Assembly: GCF_902364025.1 (NCBI RefSeq)
Contig: NZ_CABJCG010000006.1
Location: forward strand, 186,001-250,000
Direction of reading: 5' to 3'
DNA length: 64,000 bases
Source of the DNA: Enterocloster lavalensis
Lineage (GTDB): Bacteria > Bacillota > Clostridia > Lachnospirales > Lachnospiraceae
A program made the position numbers and the translations under genes. Under the pieces are notes generated by a model. The model was not told the DNA's origin, did no database searches, and saw only the letters and a list, made by a program, of their open reading frames with translations. Shown here piece after piece: positions 17,918-26,454 of the stretch (within the stretch, counting starts at the first letter, position 1; each line of letters starts with the position of its first letter).

Positions 17918-19126
17918 TCAGGGACTCACATAATTTCTCGGATTCACATAAGTCCCCCCGGACCGGATTCCGAAATGCAGATGCGGGCCTGTGGAATACC
18001 CCGTCGATCCCACCTTTGCGATCACCTGGCCCTGCTTCACCTTTGCCCCCTTGCTCACCAACAGCTGGGAACAGTGCATGTACACCGTGCTGACCCCGCC
18101 GCCGTGATCGATCATGATATAATTCCCGGCCGAATAGCTGTATGTAGCGATCACCACCTCGCCATCCGCGGCCGCGATAATGTCAGCTCCGGTGCTGGCG
18201 CCGATATCCATTCCCTTGTGATTGCTGGACGCCCCTTCCGTGGGCGACTCCCGGTCCCCGAAGTTCGAGGTGATCCGGCTGCTGGAAGGGCAGGGCCACT
18301 TAAAACTAATATTCCCCAAATCCTTAACCGTATACGTTTGACCGGCCTGCTGGGCTTTCTTCTTCGCCTCTTCCTCCCTGCGCTTCATCTCAGCCTCGAT
18401 CTGGCGCATCTTGTCCTCCTGGGCCTTGATGTCCGCCTCGTAACCGGCGATCTGGTCCTGGGTGGAGGAAATTTTAGAATTGTAAGCGGTGAGCTCCGCC
18501 TCCTTGTCGGCCAAAAGCTGCTTGACCGAAGCCTGCTTGGCTTTTGTGGAGTCCTGAAGCGCCACAAGTTCCACATGTTCCTGTTCCAGAGCGGCCTCCC
18601 GCTCCGCCACGGCCTCCTTGGTCTCCCGGTATTTCTCCAGCATATCCCGGTCGTACTCCGTGATCTTGCTCACATACTCCGCCCGGTTTAACATCTGGGA
18701 AATGCTCTTGGACTGCAAAATCAGGTCCAGATAGCTGGTATCCCCGCGCTCGTACATGTATTTGATCCTGAGCTTCATGGAGTCGTACTGATTCGCTTCC
18801 GTCTCCCTGGCCGCCGCCAGCTCGTCCTGGGCCTGGGCGATCTCCCCTTCCTTCTGAGCGATCTGCTCCTCAAGCCTGGTAAGCTCGCCCGCCAGCTGGT
18901 TTAGGTTGCCGTCCAGCTGGCGAACGTACTTTTCCGTGTCCGCCTTCAGGCCCTCCAGCTGCTTAAGCGCCTCCTCTGTTTTCTTTTTTTCCTGTTCCAG
19001 GGTCGTCACCTGGTCCTTGGCATCCTTTAAGCCCTGGCTGGTGGCGTAAGCAGTCGGACCGGCCAGAAGGCCCGCCGCAAGCACTCCCGCCGCAGCCAGA
19101 AGCCGCATTTGTTTCCATCGGTTCAT
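17918..19126 (-). CDS. Murein hydrolase activator/LytM (M23) peptidase with coiled coil, EnvC-like
   Basis: A 402-residue secreted protein: signal peptide (about 1-28, ending AYA), long coiled coil (about 35-270, with heptads such as LEEQIAQKEGEIAQAQDEL), then a C-terminal M23 domain. HKGMD (HxxxD) and HLHFG (HxH) keep the zinc ligands, so this copy may be catalytically active. The ATG at 19126 is preferred to a TTG at 19150, because it gives a clean signal peptide. It lies directly after ftsX, the membrane partner that gates such hydrolases. Confidence 0.9.
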   Translation of the reverse strand: MNRWKQMRLLAAAGVLAAGLLAGPTAYATSQGLKDAKDQVTTLEQEKKKTEEALKQLEGLKADTEKYVRQLDGNLNQLAGELTRLEEQIAQKEGEIAQAQDELAAARETEANQYDSMKLRIKYMYERGDTSYLDLILQSKSISQMLNRAEYVSKITEYDRDMLEKYRETKEAVAEREAALEQEHVELVALQDSTKAKQASVKQLLADKEAELTAYNSKISSTQDQIAGYEADIKAQEDKMRQIEAEMKRREEEAKKKAQQAGQTYTVKDLGNISFKWPCPSSSRITSNFGDRESPTEGASSNHKGMDIGASTGADIIAAADGEVVIATYSYSAGNYIMIDHGGGVSTVYMHCSQLLVSKGAKVKQGQVIAKVGSTGYSTGPHLHFGIRSGGTYVNPRNYVSP

Positions 19127-19146
19127 CTTCTTTCGCCCCTTTTTCG

Positions 19147-20055
19147 TCAAACCTTCAGATGCTTGTGTATGGTAAAGAAGCTCACCAAAAAGCCGATCCC
19201 CACGCCCAGGGACATGGCGACCCCGGTCATATAGGGAAATATCTCCTGCAGCGGAAGGGGTGCGAAAATCCCCGTAATCACCTGGTAGCGCTCATTGATA
19301 AAGAGCACGGCCTTCTGGTACAAAACATACATTCCGCCCAAGGGAATCATAGCTCCGAACAGCCCCAGCAGCACGCCTTCCACCACAAAGGGGGCCCGGA
19401 TCATATAGTTGGTGGCGCCGATCAGGCGCATAATTTCATTTTCCTGCCTGCGGAACGCCGCGGCCACAGAGATGGTGTTACTGATCAGGAATACGGCCAC
19501 CGCCAGCAGCACGCCGATGATCACCGCGGACAGCAGGCCCACGATCTTGGCCGTGCTGGACAGTCCGGCCACCGCGCTGTTGGAGTAATTCACCTTGCGC
19601 ACGCCGTCGATCAGCTGCAGCCGGGACACCACCTGATCCTGGTCCCCGATATCGTTTAAGAAAATGGTAAACGAAGCCGAACCCGCCAGGGGATTGTCGT
19701 CGGCAAACCCCTCCGCCAGATCCTCCACACCCTTAAAATACTCGGATTTAAAGGATTCCCAGGCCTCTTCGGCGGAGACATACTCCATTTCCCGTACCTC
19801 GCCCCAGGAGCGGATCTCATCCCCGATGGAAAGAATCCGTTCCTCCGGCAGATCGTCCGCGAAAAAGACGGTGATTCCCACCGTGGACTGGGCCACCTGG
19901 GTCACATTCTGCACATTGGCCACAATGGCGAAAAAAAGGCAGAATAAAAAAATACACGCAGAAATCGTCGCCATGGAAGCCAGGGAGAACAGGATATTTC
20001 TGCATATATTAATGATGCCCTGTTTCAGGCAATACCAAAATGTGCTAATTCTCAT
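19147..20055 (-). CDS. ftsX: Cell division protein FtsX
   Basis: A 302-residue permease-like membrane protein. An N-terminal helix (about 20-45) is followed by an extracytoplasmic loop, then three helices in the C-terminal half around LSAVIIGVLLAVAVFLISNT. FtsX with FtsE transmits ATP hydrolysis to extracellular peptidoglycan hydrolases. The ATG at 20055 overlaps the end of ftsE by 11 bp; the frame is open further upstream, but that part is a shadow of ftsE. Confidence 0.95.
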   Translation of the reverse strand: MRISTFWYCLKQGIINICRNILFSLASMATISACIFLFCLFFAIVANVQNVTQVAQSTVGITVFFADDLPEERILSIGDEIRSWGEVREMEYVSAEEAWESFKSEYFKGVEDLAEGFADDNPLAGSASFTIFLNDIGDQDQVVSRLQLIDGVRKVNYSNSAVAGLSSTAKIVGLLSAVIIGVLLAVAVFLISNTISVAAAFRRQENEIMRLIGATNYMIRAPFVVEGVLLGLFGAMIPLGGMYVLYQKAVLFINERYQVITGIFAPLPLQEIFPYMTGVAMSLGVGIGFLVSFFTIHKHLKV

Positions 20056-20749
20056 AATAGAAGCGCTGCCTTTCCGGTGTGATGTAGCTGCCCGTGTCGT
20101 CGGTGATGATCCCGCGGTCCATGGTGATAACCCGCTTCCCCATCTCCTCCACCAGCTCATGGCTGTGGGTGATCACAACCACCGTGGTTCCACGCTGGTT
20201 GATCTCGTCCAGAAGTCTCATGATCTCGTGGGCATTGAAGCTGTCCAGATTACCCGTGGGCTCATCGGCCAGCAGCACGTCCGGATCGTTGATCAGCGCT
20301 CTGGCAATCGCCACGCGCTGCTGCTCACCGCCGGAGAGCTGTCTGGGATAAGCCTTATACTTAGCCGACAGTCCCACCATGCGCAGCATCTCCGGCACGG
20401 ACTCCTTGATCACCCGCCCCGGAACGCCGATCACCCGCTGTGCAAACGCAACGTTCTCAAATACAGTGCGGTCTTTCAGGAGTCTGAAATCCTGAAAGAC
20501 CACGCCCAATCCTCTGCGATATTTTGGGACGTACCGGCGCGGCATGCGGCCTAAGTCCATGTCGTTCACCTTGATGCGTCCCTTTGTAGGCTCCAGCTCT
20601 TTGAGCAGCAGCTTCATCAGCGTGCTCTTGCCGGAACCACTTCTCCCCACGATAAAGACAAACTCACCGTCCTCGATGGTGAGGCTGACATTTTTCAGCG
20701 CCTTGTTGCCCGTCTCATAGGTCTTGCTTACTCGATCGATCTCTATCAT
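20045..20749 (-). CDS. ftsE: Cell division ATP-binding protein FtsE
   Basis: A 234-residue ABC ATPase with Walker A GRSGSGKST, signature LSGGEQQR, and Walker B VLLADEPTGNLD. Partner of FtsX. It is the first gene of a probable unit ftsE-ftsX-lytM-S41 that links divisome ATPase activity to wall hydrolysis. Confidence 0.96.
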   Translation of the reverse strand: MIEIDRVSKTYETGNKALKNVSLTIEDGEFVFIVGRSGSGKSTLMKLLLKELEPTKGRIKVNDMDLGRMPRRYVPKYRRGLGVVFQDFRLLKDRTVFENVAFAQRVIGVPGRVIKESVPEMLRMVGLSAKYKAYPRQLSGGEQQRVAIARALINDPDVLLADEPTGNLDSFNAHEIMRLLDEINQRGTTVVVITHSHELVEEMGKRVITMDRGIITDDTGSYITPERQRFYYEN

Positions 20750-20779
20750 TCGCTGCTCCGAAATCTAATATCATGCGGG

Positions 20780-20890
20780 CCGCATGCATGGCCGCGGCCC
20801 ATTACATTCCGCAATCGCCCGTTCGCTCTGCGCACGGCCCATTACATTCCGCAATCGCCCGCGCGCTCTGCGCACGGCCCATTACATTCA
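20780..20890 (-). repeat. 40-bp intergenic repeat, two full copies and one partial
   Basis: Full units at 20811-20850 and 20851-20890 differ mainly in the middle; a partial unit precedes them. Each ends CGGCCCATTACATTC plus one base on the plus strand. On the minus strand the array starts at the TGA stop of the CdaR-type gene and fills nearly the whole gap to ftsE. Confidence 0.85.
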
Positions 20891-21976
20891 ATAATCTAAA
20901 CTCTCCATGTAGCGCATGTACTTGGCTACCATCAACGCGATCTTGAAGGTGATGGCGTCCTCGAACACCCGCAGGTCCAGGCCGGTGCTCTTCTCCAGCT
21001 TATCCAGGCGGTATACCAGGGTGTTTCTGTGGATGTAGAGCTGTCTGGAGGTCTCGGACACGTTCAGGCTGTTCTCAAAGAACTTGTTGATGGTGGTCAG
21101 GGTCTCCTCGTCGAACTCGTCGGGGGACTTGCCGTCGAACACCTCACGGATGAACATCTTGCACAGCGGGATGGGCAGCTGATAGATCAGGCGGCCGATT
21201 CCCAGGTTGTTGTAGGCGATCACGTTCTTGTTGCTGTAGAAGATCTTTCCCACGTCCAGAGCCATCTTCGCTTCCTTATAAGAACGGGAAACTTCCTTAA
21301 TATCATTGATAATGGTGCCGTAAGCCACGCGGACCTTGGTCATGGCCTCGGTGTTCAGCATGTCGAGAATGGTGTTGGCTGTCTTGTCCAGCTCGCTGTA
21401 GCTCTCGCCCTGCTTCACTTCCTTCACCAGGATGATGTTCTTCTCATCCACAGCGGTGATGAAGTCCTTGGTCTTGGTTGCGAACAGGCTGCGCACGGTC
21501 TCTAACGCGTTCACATCCTTCTCGTTGTGGGTCTCGATAATGTATACCACCCGCTTCACATCGGTGTCGATGTGCAGCTTCTTGGCGCGGTTGTAGATAT
21601 CCACCAGCAGCAGGTTGTCCAACAGCAGGTTCTTGATGAAGTTATCCTTGTCAAAACGCTCCTTGTAGGCCACCAACAGGTTCTGTACCTGGAACGCGGC
21701 CAGCTTGCCCACCATGTAGACATCGTCGCTGGCGCCCTTGGCCAACATGATGTACTCTAACTGGTGCTCGTCAAACACCTTGAAGAACTGAAATCCCTGG
21801 ATCACCTGGCTGTCGGCCGGGGAATCCACAAAGGCCAGAATGGAACTCTCGGAATCTTCCGCGTCCGTGAATGTGGATGCCAACACTTTACCTTCTGTAT
21901 CGCAAATGCATAAATCAATTCTGGTAATGCCCTTTAATCCATCTAATGTAGTCTGCAGTATCTGATTTGAAATCAT
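20888..21976 (-). CDS. CdaR/PucR-type transcriptional regulator
   Basis: A 362-residue regulator. The N-terminal part (about 1-110) looks like a sensory domain (TRIDLCICDTEGKVLAST), the middle is a GGDEF-like CdaR domain, and the C-terminal helix-turn-helix (about 300-345) is the PucR/CdaR type, with NVSETSRQLYIHRNTLVYRL broken by the motif RNTL. This family often controls sugar-acid or purine use. No target is evident. AGGAGAGTAGAAG precedes the ATG. The TGA stop is part of the 40-bp repeat. Confidence 0.82.
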   Translation of the reverse strand: MISNQILQTTLDGLKGITRIDLCICDTEGKVLASTFTDAEDSESSILAFVDSPADSQVIQGFQFFKVFDEHQLEYIMLAKGASDDVYMVGKLAAFQVQNLLVAYKERFDKDNFIKNLLLDNLLLVDIYNRAKKLHIDTDVKRVVYIIETHNEKDVNALETVRSLFATKTKDFITAVDEKNIILVKEVKQGESYSELDKTANTILDMLNTEAMTKVRVAYGTIINDIKEVSRSYKEAKMALDVGKIFYSNKNVIAYNNLGIGRLIYQLPIPLCKMFIREVFDGKSPDEFDEETLTTINKFFENSLNVSETSRQLYIHRNTLVYRLDKLEKSTGLDLRVFEDAITFKIALMVAKYMRYMESLDY

Positions 21977-22050
21977 CTTCTACTCTCCTTTTTCCAAATA
22001 TAGTCGGAGTAATCTAATATCCTATTTTCCTATTTTAATGCAAAATTACA

Positions 22051-22088
22051 AAAAAAGCAAGGGAGTTATACACTACCTTGCTTTTTTT
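22051..22088. terminator. Bidirectional terminator between the MsmK-type and CdaR-type genes
   Basis: AAAAAAGCAAGG pairs with CCTTGCTTTTTTT around a 13-nt loop. The T-runs on both strands make it functional in either direction; on the minus strand it ends the ATPase transcript. Confidence 0.85.
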
Positions 22089-22118
22089 TACAAGTCAATG
22101 GATTTGACGTTCTATTTG

Positions 22119-23231
22119 TTAGTTCAGAACCACAAGCTCTGTGTCCTTATCGAAAATGTGAATCTTTTCCAGATCCAGGGCCAGTTTCACGGCGTCGCCG
22201 GGTCTTGCGGTGGTGCGCGGATTCACCTTGGCGGTAAAGCTGGTGTCGTCCACATCGAAGTACAGCAGAACCTCGGAACCCAGCATCTCGTACACACGAA
22301 CGGTGGACTCGATCACGCTCTTGGGAGACATGGACAGGAAGGACTCCTCGTCATGCAGATCCTCGGGGCGGATTCCCAGGGTAACGGTCTTGCCGACATA
22401 GCCGGCTTCCTCTAACTTCTTAGCCTTCGCCTCAGGAAGTGCGATGGTGTGTCCCGCAAAGGTCAGGGTCACTTCCACGCCGTCCTTGGCAACGGTGGCG
22501 TCGATCATGTTCATCTGCGGAGCGCCGATAAATCCGGCAACGAACTTGTTGCAGGGCTTGTCGTACAGATTGCGGGGGTTGTCTACCTGCTGGATCACGC
22601 CGTCCTTCATGACAACGATTCTGGTACCAAGAGTCATAGCCTCGGTCTGGTCATGGGTAACGTAGATGATGGTGGTTTCCAGTCTCTGATGCAGCTTGGA
22701 AATCTCCACACGCATCTGGCCTCTCAGCTTGGCATCCAGGTTGGACAGCGGCTCATCCATCAGGAACACCTTGGGATTACGCACGATGGCACGTCCCATA
22801 GCCACACGCTGTCTCTGACCGCCGGACAGAGCCTTGGGTTTGCGGTCCAGCAGATGATCCAGATCCAGGATCTTGGCGGCGTCATGCACTTTCTTGTCGA
22901 TCTCGTCCTTGGGTGTCTTTCTCAGCTTCAGGCCGAAAGCCATGTTGTCGTACACGGACATATGAGGATACAGAGCGTAGTTCTGGAATACCATTGCGAT
23001 GTCGCGGTCCTTGGGCTCCACATCGTTTACCAGCTTATCGTCAATGTAGAGTTCACCGGAAGAAATGTCCTCCAGACCTGCGATCATACGAAGGGTGGTA
23101 GACTTGCCGCAGCCGGACGGGCCTACGAAAATGATAAATTCCTTATCTTGAATTTCCAGGTTAAAATCCTTGACAGCTACAAATCCGTTGGGATATTTCT
23201 TGGTTACGTTTTTCAGTAATAAACTAGCCAT
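22119..23231 (-). CDS. Carbohydrate ABC transporter ATP-binding protein, MsmK/UgpC type
   Basis: A 370-residue ATPase that energises sugar importers. Walker A GPSGCGKST, signature LSGGQRQR, Walker B VFLMDEPLSNLD, and a C-terminal TOBE/regulatory part from about 240 (LGIRPEDLHDE). It stands alone without permeases, which fits the shared, multitask ATPases of Firmicutes. The ATG at 23231 is chosen because of AGGAGGAAAG. Its promoter has cre-like palindromes. Confidence 0.93.
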   Translation of the reverse strand: MASLLLKNVTKKYPNGFVAVKDFNLEIQDKEFIIFVGPSGCGKSTTLRMIAGLEDISSGELYIDDKLVNDVEPKDRDIAMVFQNYALYPHMSVYDNMAFGLKLRKTPKDEIDKKVHDAAKILDLDHLLDRKPKALSGGQRQRVAMGRAIVRNPKVFLMDEPLSNLDAKLRGQMRVEISKLHQRLETTIIYVTHDQTEAMTLGTRIVVMKDGVIQQVDNPRNLYDKPCNKFVAGFIGAPQMNMIDATVAKDGVEVTLTFAGHTIALPEAKAKKLEEAGYVGKTVTLGIRPEDLHDEESFLSMSPKSVIESTVRVYEMLGSEVLLYFDVDDTSFTAKVNPRTTARPGDAVKLALDLEKIHIFDKDTELVVLN

Positions 23232-23307
23232 TCTGTTCTTTCCTCCTAAAAAATGCACTTCATAATTAATGTAATAGTAACCGCCGGATCACTCAAAATT
23301 CCCGAAG

Positions 23308-23361
23308 TGAAACCGCTTCTGTAACTATCCCTATCATACATGAAACCATTTTCATTTACCA
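23308..23361 (-). promoter_or_regulatory. Promoter with cre-like palindromes before the MsmK-type gene
   Basis: On the minus strand, TGGTAA (23356-23361), 17 bp, TATGAT (23333-23338). The spacer contains ATGAAA-CCAT-TTTCAT (23340-23355), and a second cre-like site TGAAACCGCTTCTG lies at 23308-23321. CcpA/LacI-type control is inferred. Confidence 0.5.
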
Positions 23362-23487
23362 TATTGACAATTTACAAAATCCAAATTTAGGATTTAGCTA
23401 AATTGTATACCAGGAAAAAAAAGTGCTCGAAATCACAAATTTCCGCAGAATGGGTTGTTAGAAGTTTGTTAAATATGATAAAGTCTG

Positions 23488-24327
23488 TCAATATTCAATA
23501 AAACCTTCACCGAAAACTTCACGAACGTCACTGACTATGACGAACGCCCGGGGATCAAAGCGGGAAACCAGCTCCCGGAGTTGTACAATTTCCTTCTTGG
23601 ATACCACACAAAACAACATATTTTTCTCCGAATTGGAGTACATGCCCCGGGCCGTCATGCCGGTGACGCCCCGGCTCATTTCCTTTAAAATTGCGTCCGC
23701 GATCTCCTGATGATGATCGGAAATGATATAAGCCTGTTTGGAAAACTTCAGGCCCTCGATCAGGCCGTCGGAAATTTTCGACACGGTGAAAATGGCGATC
23801 AGCGCGTAAAGGGCCGCCCGGATGCCGAACACGCTAGCTCCCACCAGCACGATCAGTCCGTCCAGAACCTGCATGATCTGGGCAATGGTATAGTGCTTCA
23901 TGCGCTTCTGGATCAGGGCCGCCAGCATGTCCGTGCCGCCGGTGGTCGCCCGGGCCAGAAACACCAGGCCGATTCCCACGCCGCCGATGATTCCGCCGAA
24001 CAGGGCGGAGAGGAACAGGTCGTCCTGCATAAAGGAGCCGTCCGGAATCACGTACAATGCCACGGAGAGCATGACGGTGGCGAACAATGTCCGTTTGATA
24101 AAGGTCCATCCCATAATCTTAAACGCGGCGATGAACAGCGGGATGTTGAGCAGCGTATTGCTCAGCCACAGGGGCACGTTCCAGATCTGTTTAAAGATAA
24201 TGGCCGCGCCGGTCACGCCGCCCGTTACCATGTTGGCCGGATCGAAAATGTTCTTGATGCCCATGGACATCAGAACCGTTCCGATCACAATCATACCGTA
24301 ATCCACTGCTACACTCTTATTTCTCAT
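23488..24327 (-). CDS. YitT family membrane protein (DUF161/DUF2179)
   Basis: A 279-residue protein with about five or six hydrophobic segments (first half MIVIGTVLMSMGIKNIFDP, then GGVTGAAII) and a C-terminal cytoplasmic DUF2179-type domain (ERxLRELVSRFDP-like, with VSDVREVFGEGF at the end). Biochemical role not established for the family. The ATG at 24327 is chosen because of AAAAGGAGAAGG; the frame is open upstream through an intergenic repeat. Confidence 0.88.
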   Translation of the reverse strand: MRNKSVAVDYGMIVIGTVLMSMGIKNIFDPANMVTGGVTGAAIIFKQIWNVPLWLSNTLLNIPLFIAAFKIMGWTFIKRTLFATVMLSVALYVIPDGSFMQDDLFLSALFGGIIGGVGIGLVFLARATTGGTDMLAALIQKRMKHYTIAQIMQVLDGLIVLVGASVFGIRAALYALIAIFTVSKISDGLIEGLKFSKQAYIISDHHQEIADAILKEMSRGVTGMTARGMYSNSEKNMLFCVVSKKEIVQLRELVSRFDPRAFVIVSDVREVFGEGFIEY

Positions 24328-24382
24328 AACCTTCTCCTTTTCAAAATCCGTATCCCTGCCCCTGCAGCATACCAAACGCCCG

Positions 24383-24422
24383 GCAACGGCCCGCAGGCAG
24401 CGCCGGCGGCCCATTACGTTCT
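24383..24422 (-). repeat. 40-bp intergenic repeat, single diverged copy
   Basis: The unit begins GCAACGGCCC and ends GGCCCATTACGTTCT. On the minus strand it follows directly after the T-run of the terminator at 24423-24455, as at 4255-4294. Confidence 0.75.
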
Positions 24423-24455
24423 AAAAAAGCAGCCCCGGAATCCCGGAAAGCTGCT
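24423..24455 (-). terminator. Terminator after the S1-domain gene
   Basis: AGCAGC pairs with GCTGCT, with an inner CCGG/CCGG stem, followed on the minus strand by TTTTTT. Confidence 0.8.
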
Positions 24456-24468
24456 CAGTCCCGCACTG

Positions 24469-25302
24469 TTAAATTCGCTCGATGGTCTTTTCGGTGATTT
24501 TCACCTTTCCCTCCTTTAGCAGGCGTCCCACCGCCCGCTTGAAGGCGTTTTTGCTCATGTTAAACTCCCGCATGATCACCTCCGGCTTCGCCTTATCGTT
24601 AAAGGGAAGCACTCCGTCGAATTCGTCAATGACCTTTAAGACCTTGTCCGCGTCCGACGACATCTGAATATAAGCCTTGTCGCGGGCGCACAGATCCAGC
24701 TTGCCGTCCTCACGCACTTTCATCACTCTGGCCTGAATCTCCTCGCCCTCGCGGAAGCTCCCAAACAGTTCCTGTTTGGGGATCAGCCCGTAATACTTGT
24801 TGTCCACCGCCACAAAGGCGCCCAGCTTCTCGCTGATTTCATAGACTGTACCCGTCACCCAGTCGTCCGCCTTGTAGGGAGACTGATTGCTCATGTGGGA
24901 ATAGACCCGCATGGTAGCCGCCAGGCGGTGGCTCTTGTCCACATAAAGGGTCACCAGACACTTCTCCCCCTTTCGGACCGGGTGCGTCTGTTCCTTAAAG
25001 GGCAGCAGAAGGTCCTTCTCCAGCCCCATGTCCAAAAACGCGCCGATTTTAGCCACGTCCTTGACCTCCAGCAGGGCGGTCTCCCCCACCTGCAGCTTTG
25101 GCTTTCCCGTGGTGGCGATCAAACGGTCGGAAGAATCCTTATAAATGAACACCTCCACCTTATCCCCAACCTTGGCTCCCTGGGGCACCTGCTTTTTTGG
25201 CAAAAGCACGGAGGCCTCGTCCCCCGCCTTCTCGCCCACATAGACGCCAAACTCTTTCGTGCGCAGTATTTCCAGTTCCTGTACCTTACCTAACTCAATC
25301 AT
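24469..25302 (-). CDS. S1 RNA-binding domain protein, CvfB/YitL-like
   Basis: A 277-residue protein built from S1-type OB folds (about 5-60, 68-130 and 145-210) and a C-terminal winged helix (about 225-277; FNMSKNAFKRAVGRLLKEGKV shown in part by SKNAFKRAVG). This matches the CvfB family of RNA-binding regulators. GAGGAG precedes the ATG. It is followed by its own terminator. Confidence 0.88.
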   Translation of the reverse strand: MIELGKVQELEILRTKEFGVYVGEKAGDEASVLLPKKQVPQGAKVGDKVEVFIYKDSSDRLIATTGKPKLQVGETALLEVKDVAKIGAFLDMGLEKDLLLPFKEQTHPVRKGEKCLVTLYVDKSHRLAATMRVYSHMSNQSPYKADDWVTGTVYEISEKLGAFVAVDNKYYGLIPKQELFGSFREGEEIQARVMKVREDGKLDLCARDKAYIQMSSDADKVLKVIDEFDGVLPFNDKAKPEVIMREFNMSKNAFKRAVGRLLKEGKVKITEKTIERI

Positions 25303-25429
25303 TCCCGTTGCTCCTCTTTCCCAGGTCTGCCGCCTGCGGACGGCGCCTTACTCCAACCTGCTGCTTCTCATCTGTATGGCCGGACGGCTGCTTCGGTTCC
25401 GTCCCTTCTATAAAAAATACCTGTAAACG

Positions 25430-26146
25430 CTACGCCTCTGCTCTCAGCCAGACAACCGCGTAGATCTCCCCCGTTTCGCTCCCCAGCACAACCGTGTAAC
25501 ACTTGTCCTCCCCGCAGGCCACACGGGGCACGATCACGTCGCCGAGCAGCGCCGCTTTCTTATAGTCTGCCCGGATTTCCCGGATTGTAATCCCGGCCGG
25601 GACAGCTTCCCTGGCGATTTCCACATACTGGGCGTTGTTCACGTGGTGATTGGTGTCCAGATGATGGCGGGCGACCACCACCGGCTCCACCGCTTCCAGG
25701 TGCTCCGGCACCGGAATCTTGCGCGGTGCCTTGCCCAGATCCAGCCTGGGCTCCGGCTCCCCGTAGGGATCTGTGTCCGCACTGGTCACGCGGATGGGCT
25801 GTTCTTTCTCCAGATCGTATAAAAACCACACCGAAGCCGCCCGTACGCAGTCGTTGCCGCCCAAATCCCGCAGCACAAAATTCCGGTAGCCGTAAATGCC
25901 CTTAAAATCGTTGTGCCAGGTTCCCACGGTCAGCCGTTCCCCCAGCCGCGGATAGCGGTCAATGACAATCTGCCAGGAGGACAACAGCCAGATTCTGCGG
26001 TGTTCGCCCAGATACCCCACGCCGACGCCCACATCCTCGGAGTGGAACGTGCTGCAGTCCTGCATATAGTTAATGATCCCGGTCACCGTCAGCCTGCCCT
26101 CTTCGTCGGTCTCGCTGTAGCGCACCCTGCTGTCAAACGTATACAT
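25430..26146 (-). CDS. Acyl-ACP thioesterase
   Basis: A 238-residue double hot-dog enzyme that releases fatty acids from acyl carrier protein. The first hot-dog domain contains RVRYSETDEEGRLT and the second NHHVNNAQYVEIAREA, whose Asn and His are the expected catalytic residues of the FatA-type family. The ATG at 26146 is chosen over 26185 because the conserved start MYTFDSRVRY follows it. It has its own promoter. Confidence 0.9.
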   Translation of the reverse strand: MYTFDSRVRYSETDEEGRLTVTGIINYMQDCSTFHSEDVGVGVGYLGEHRRIWLLSSWQIVIDRYPRLGERLTVGTWHNDFKGIYGYRNFVLRDLGGNDCVRAASVWFLYDLEKEQPIRVTSADTDPYGEPEPRLDLGKAPRKIPVPEHLEAVEPVVVARHHLDTNHHVNNAQYVEIAREAVPAGITIREIRADYKKAALLGDVIVPRVACGEDKCYTVVLGSETGEIYAVVWLRAEA

Positions 26147-26207
26147 AGTCAACCTCTCTCTTCGCCGGTCCGGGCGCCTGTACAAAAACTCCCGGATTCC
26201 TGGACCT

Positions 26208-26237
26208 ATTGTAGCACAAAGGACGGGGAGAATACAA
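26208..26237 (-). promoter_or_regulatory. Promoter of the acyl-ACP thioesterase gene
   Basis: On the minus strand, TTGTAT (26232-26237) and TACAAT (26208-26213) are 18 bp apart, about 60 bp upstream of the start. The rest of the 308-bp gap (26147-26454) holds only this promoter and the terminator at 26372-26431. Confidence 0.6.
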
Positions 26238-26371
26238 GCACGTTTTCAGCCGGAAGCCTTGTCTTTGGCTGATTTTCGGACAGAACGCCGGGATATGGCA
26301 GGCCCGGACATCCTGGGCGGGGCGCGGCCTCAAAAAGAGAGTTGATGCTGCGGGCAGCCGAAACAGAATAA

Positions 26372-26431
26372 GAGCACCCGCTGTGGACGGCAAGCCCAAA
26401 CGGACCTCCGTTTTCCCCACAGCGGGCGCTC
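26372..26431 (-). terminator. Terminator of the molybdenum hydroxylase operon
   Basis: GAGCGCCCGCTGTGG and CCACAGCGGGTGCTC form a 15-bp stem (one wobble), with an inner AACGGA/TCCGTT stem, followed by TTATTCTGTTT. It lies just after the last gene of the run 34615-26455. Confidence 0.7.
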
Positions 26432-26454
26432 TCACGAATTTGTTATTCCGCCGC

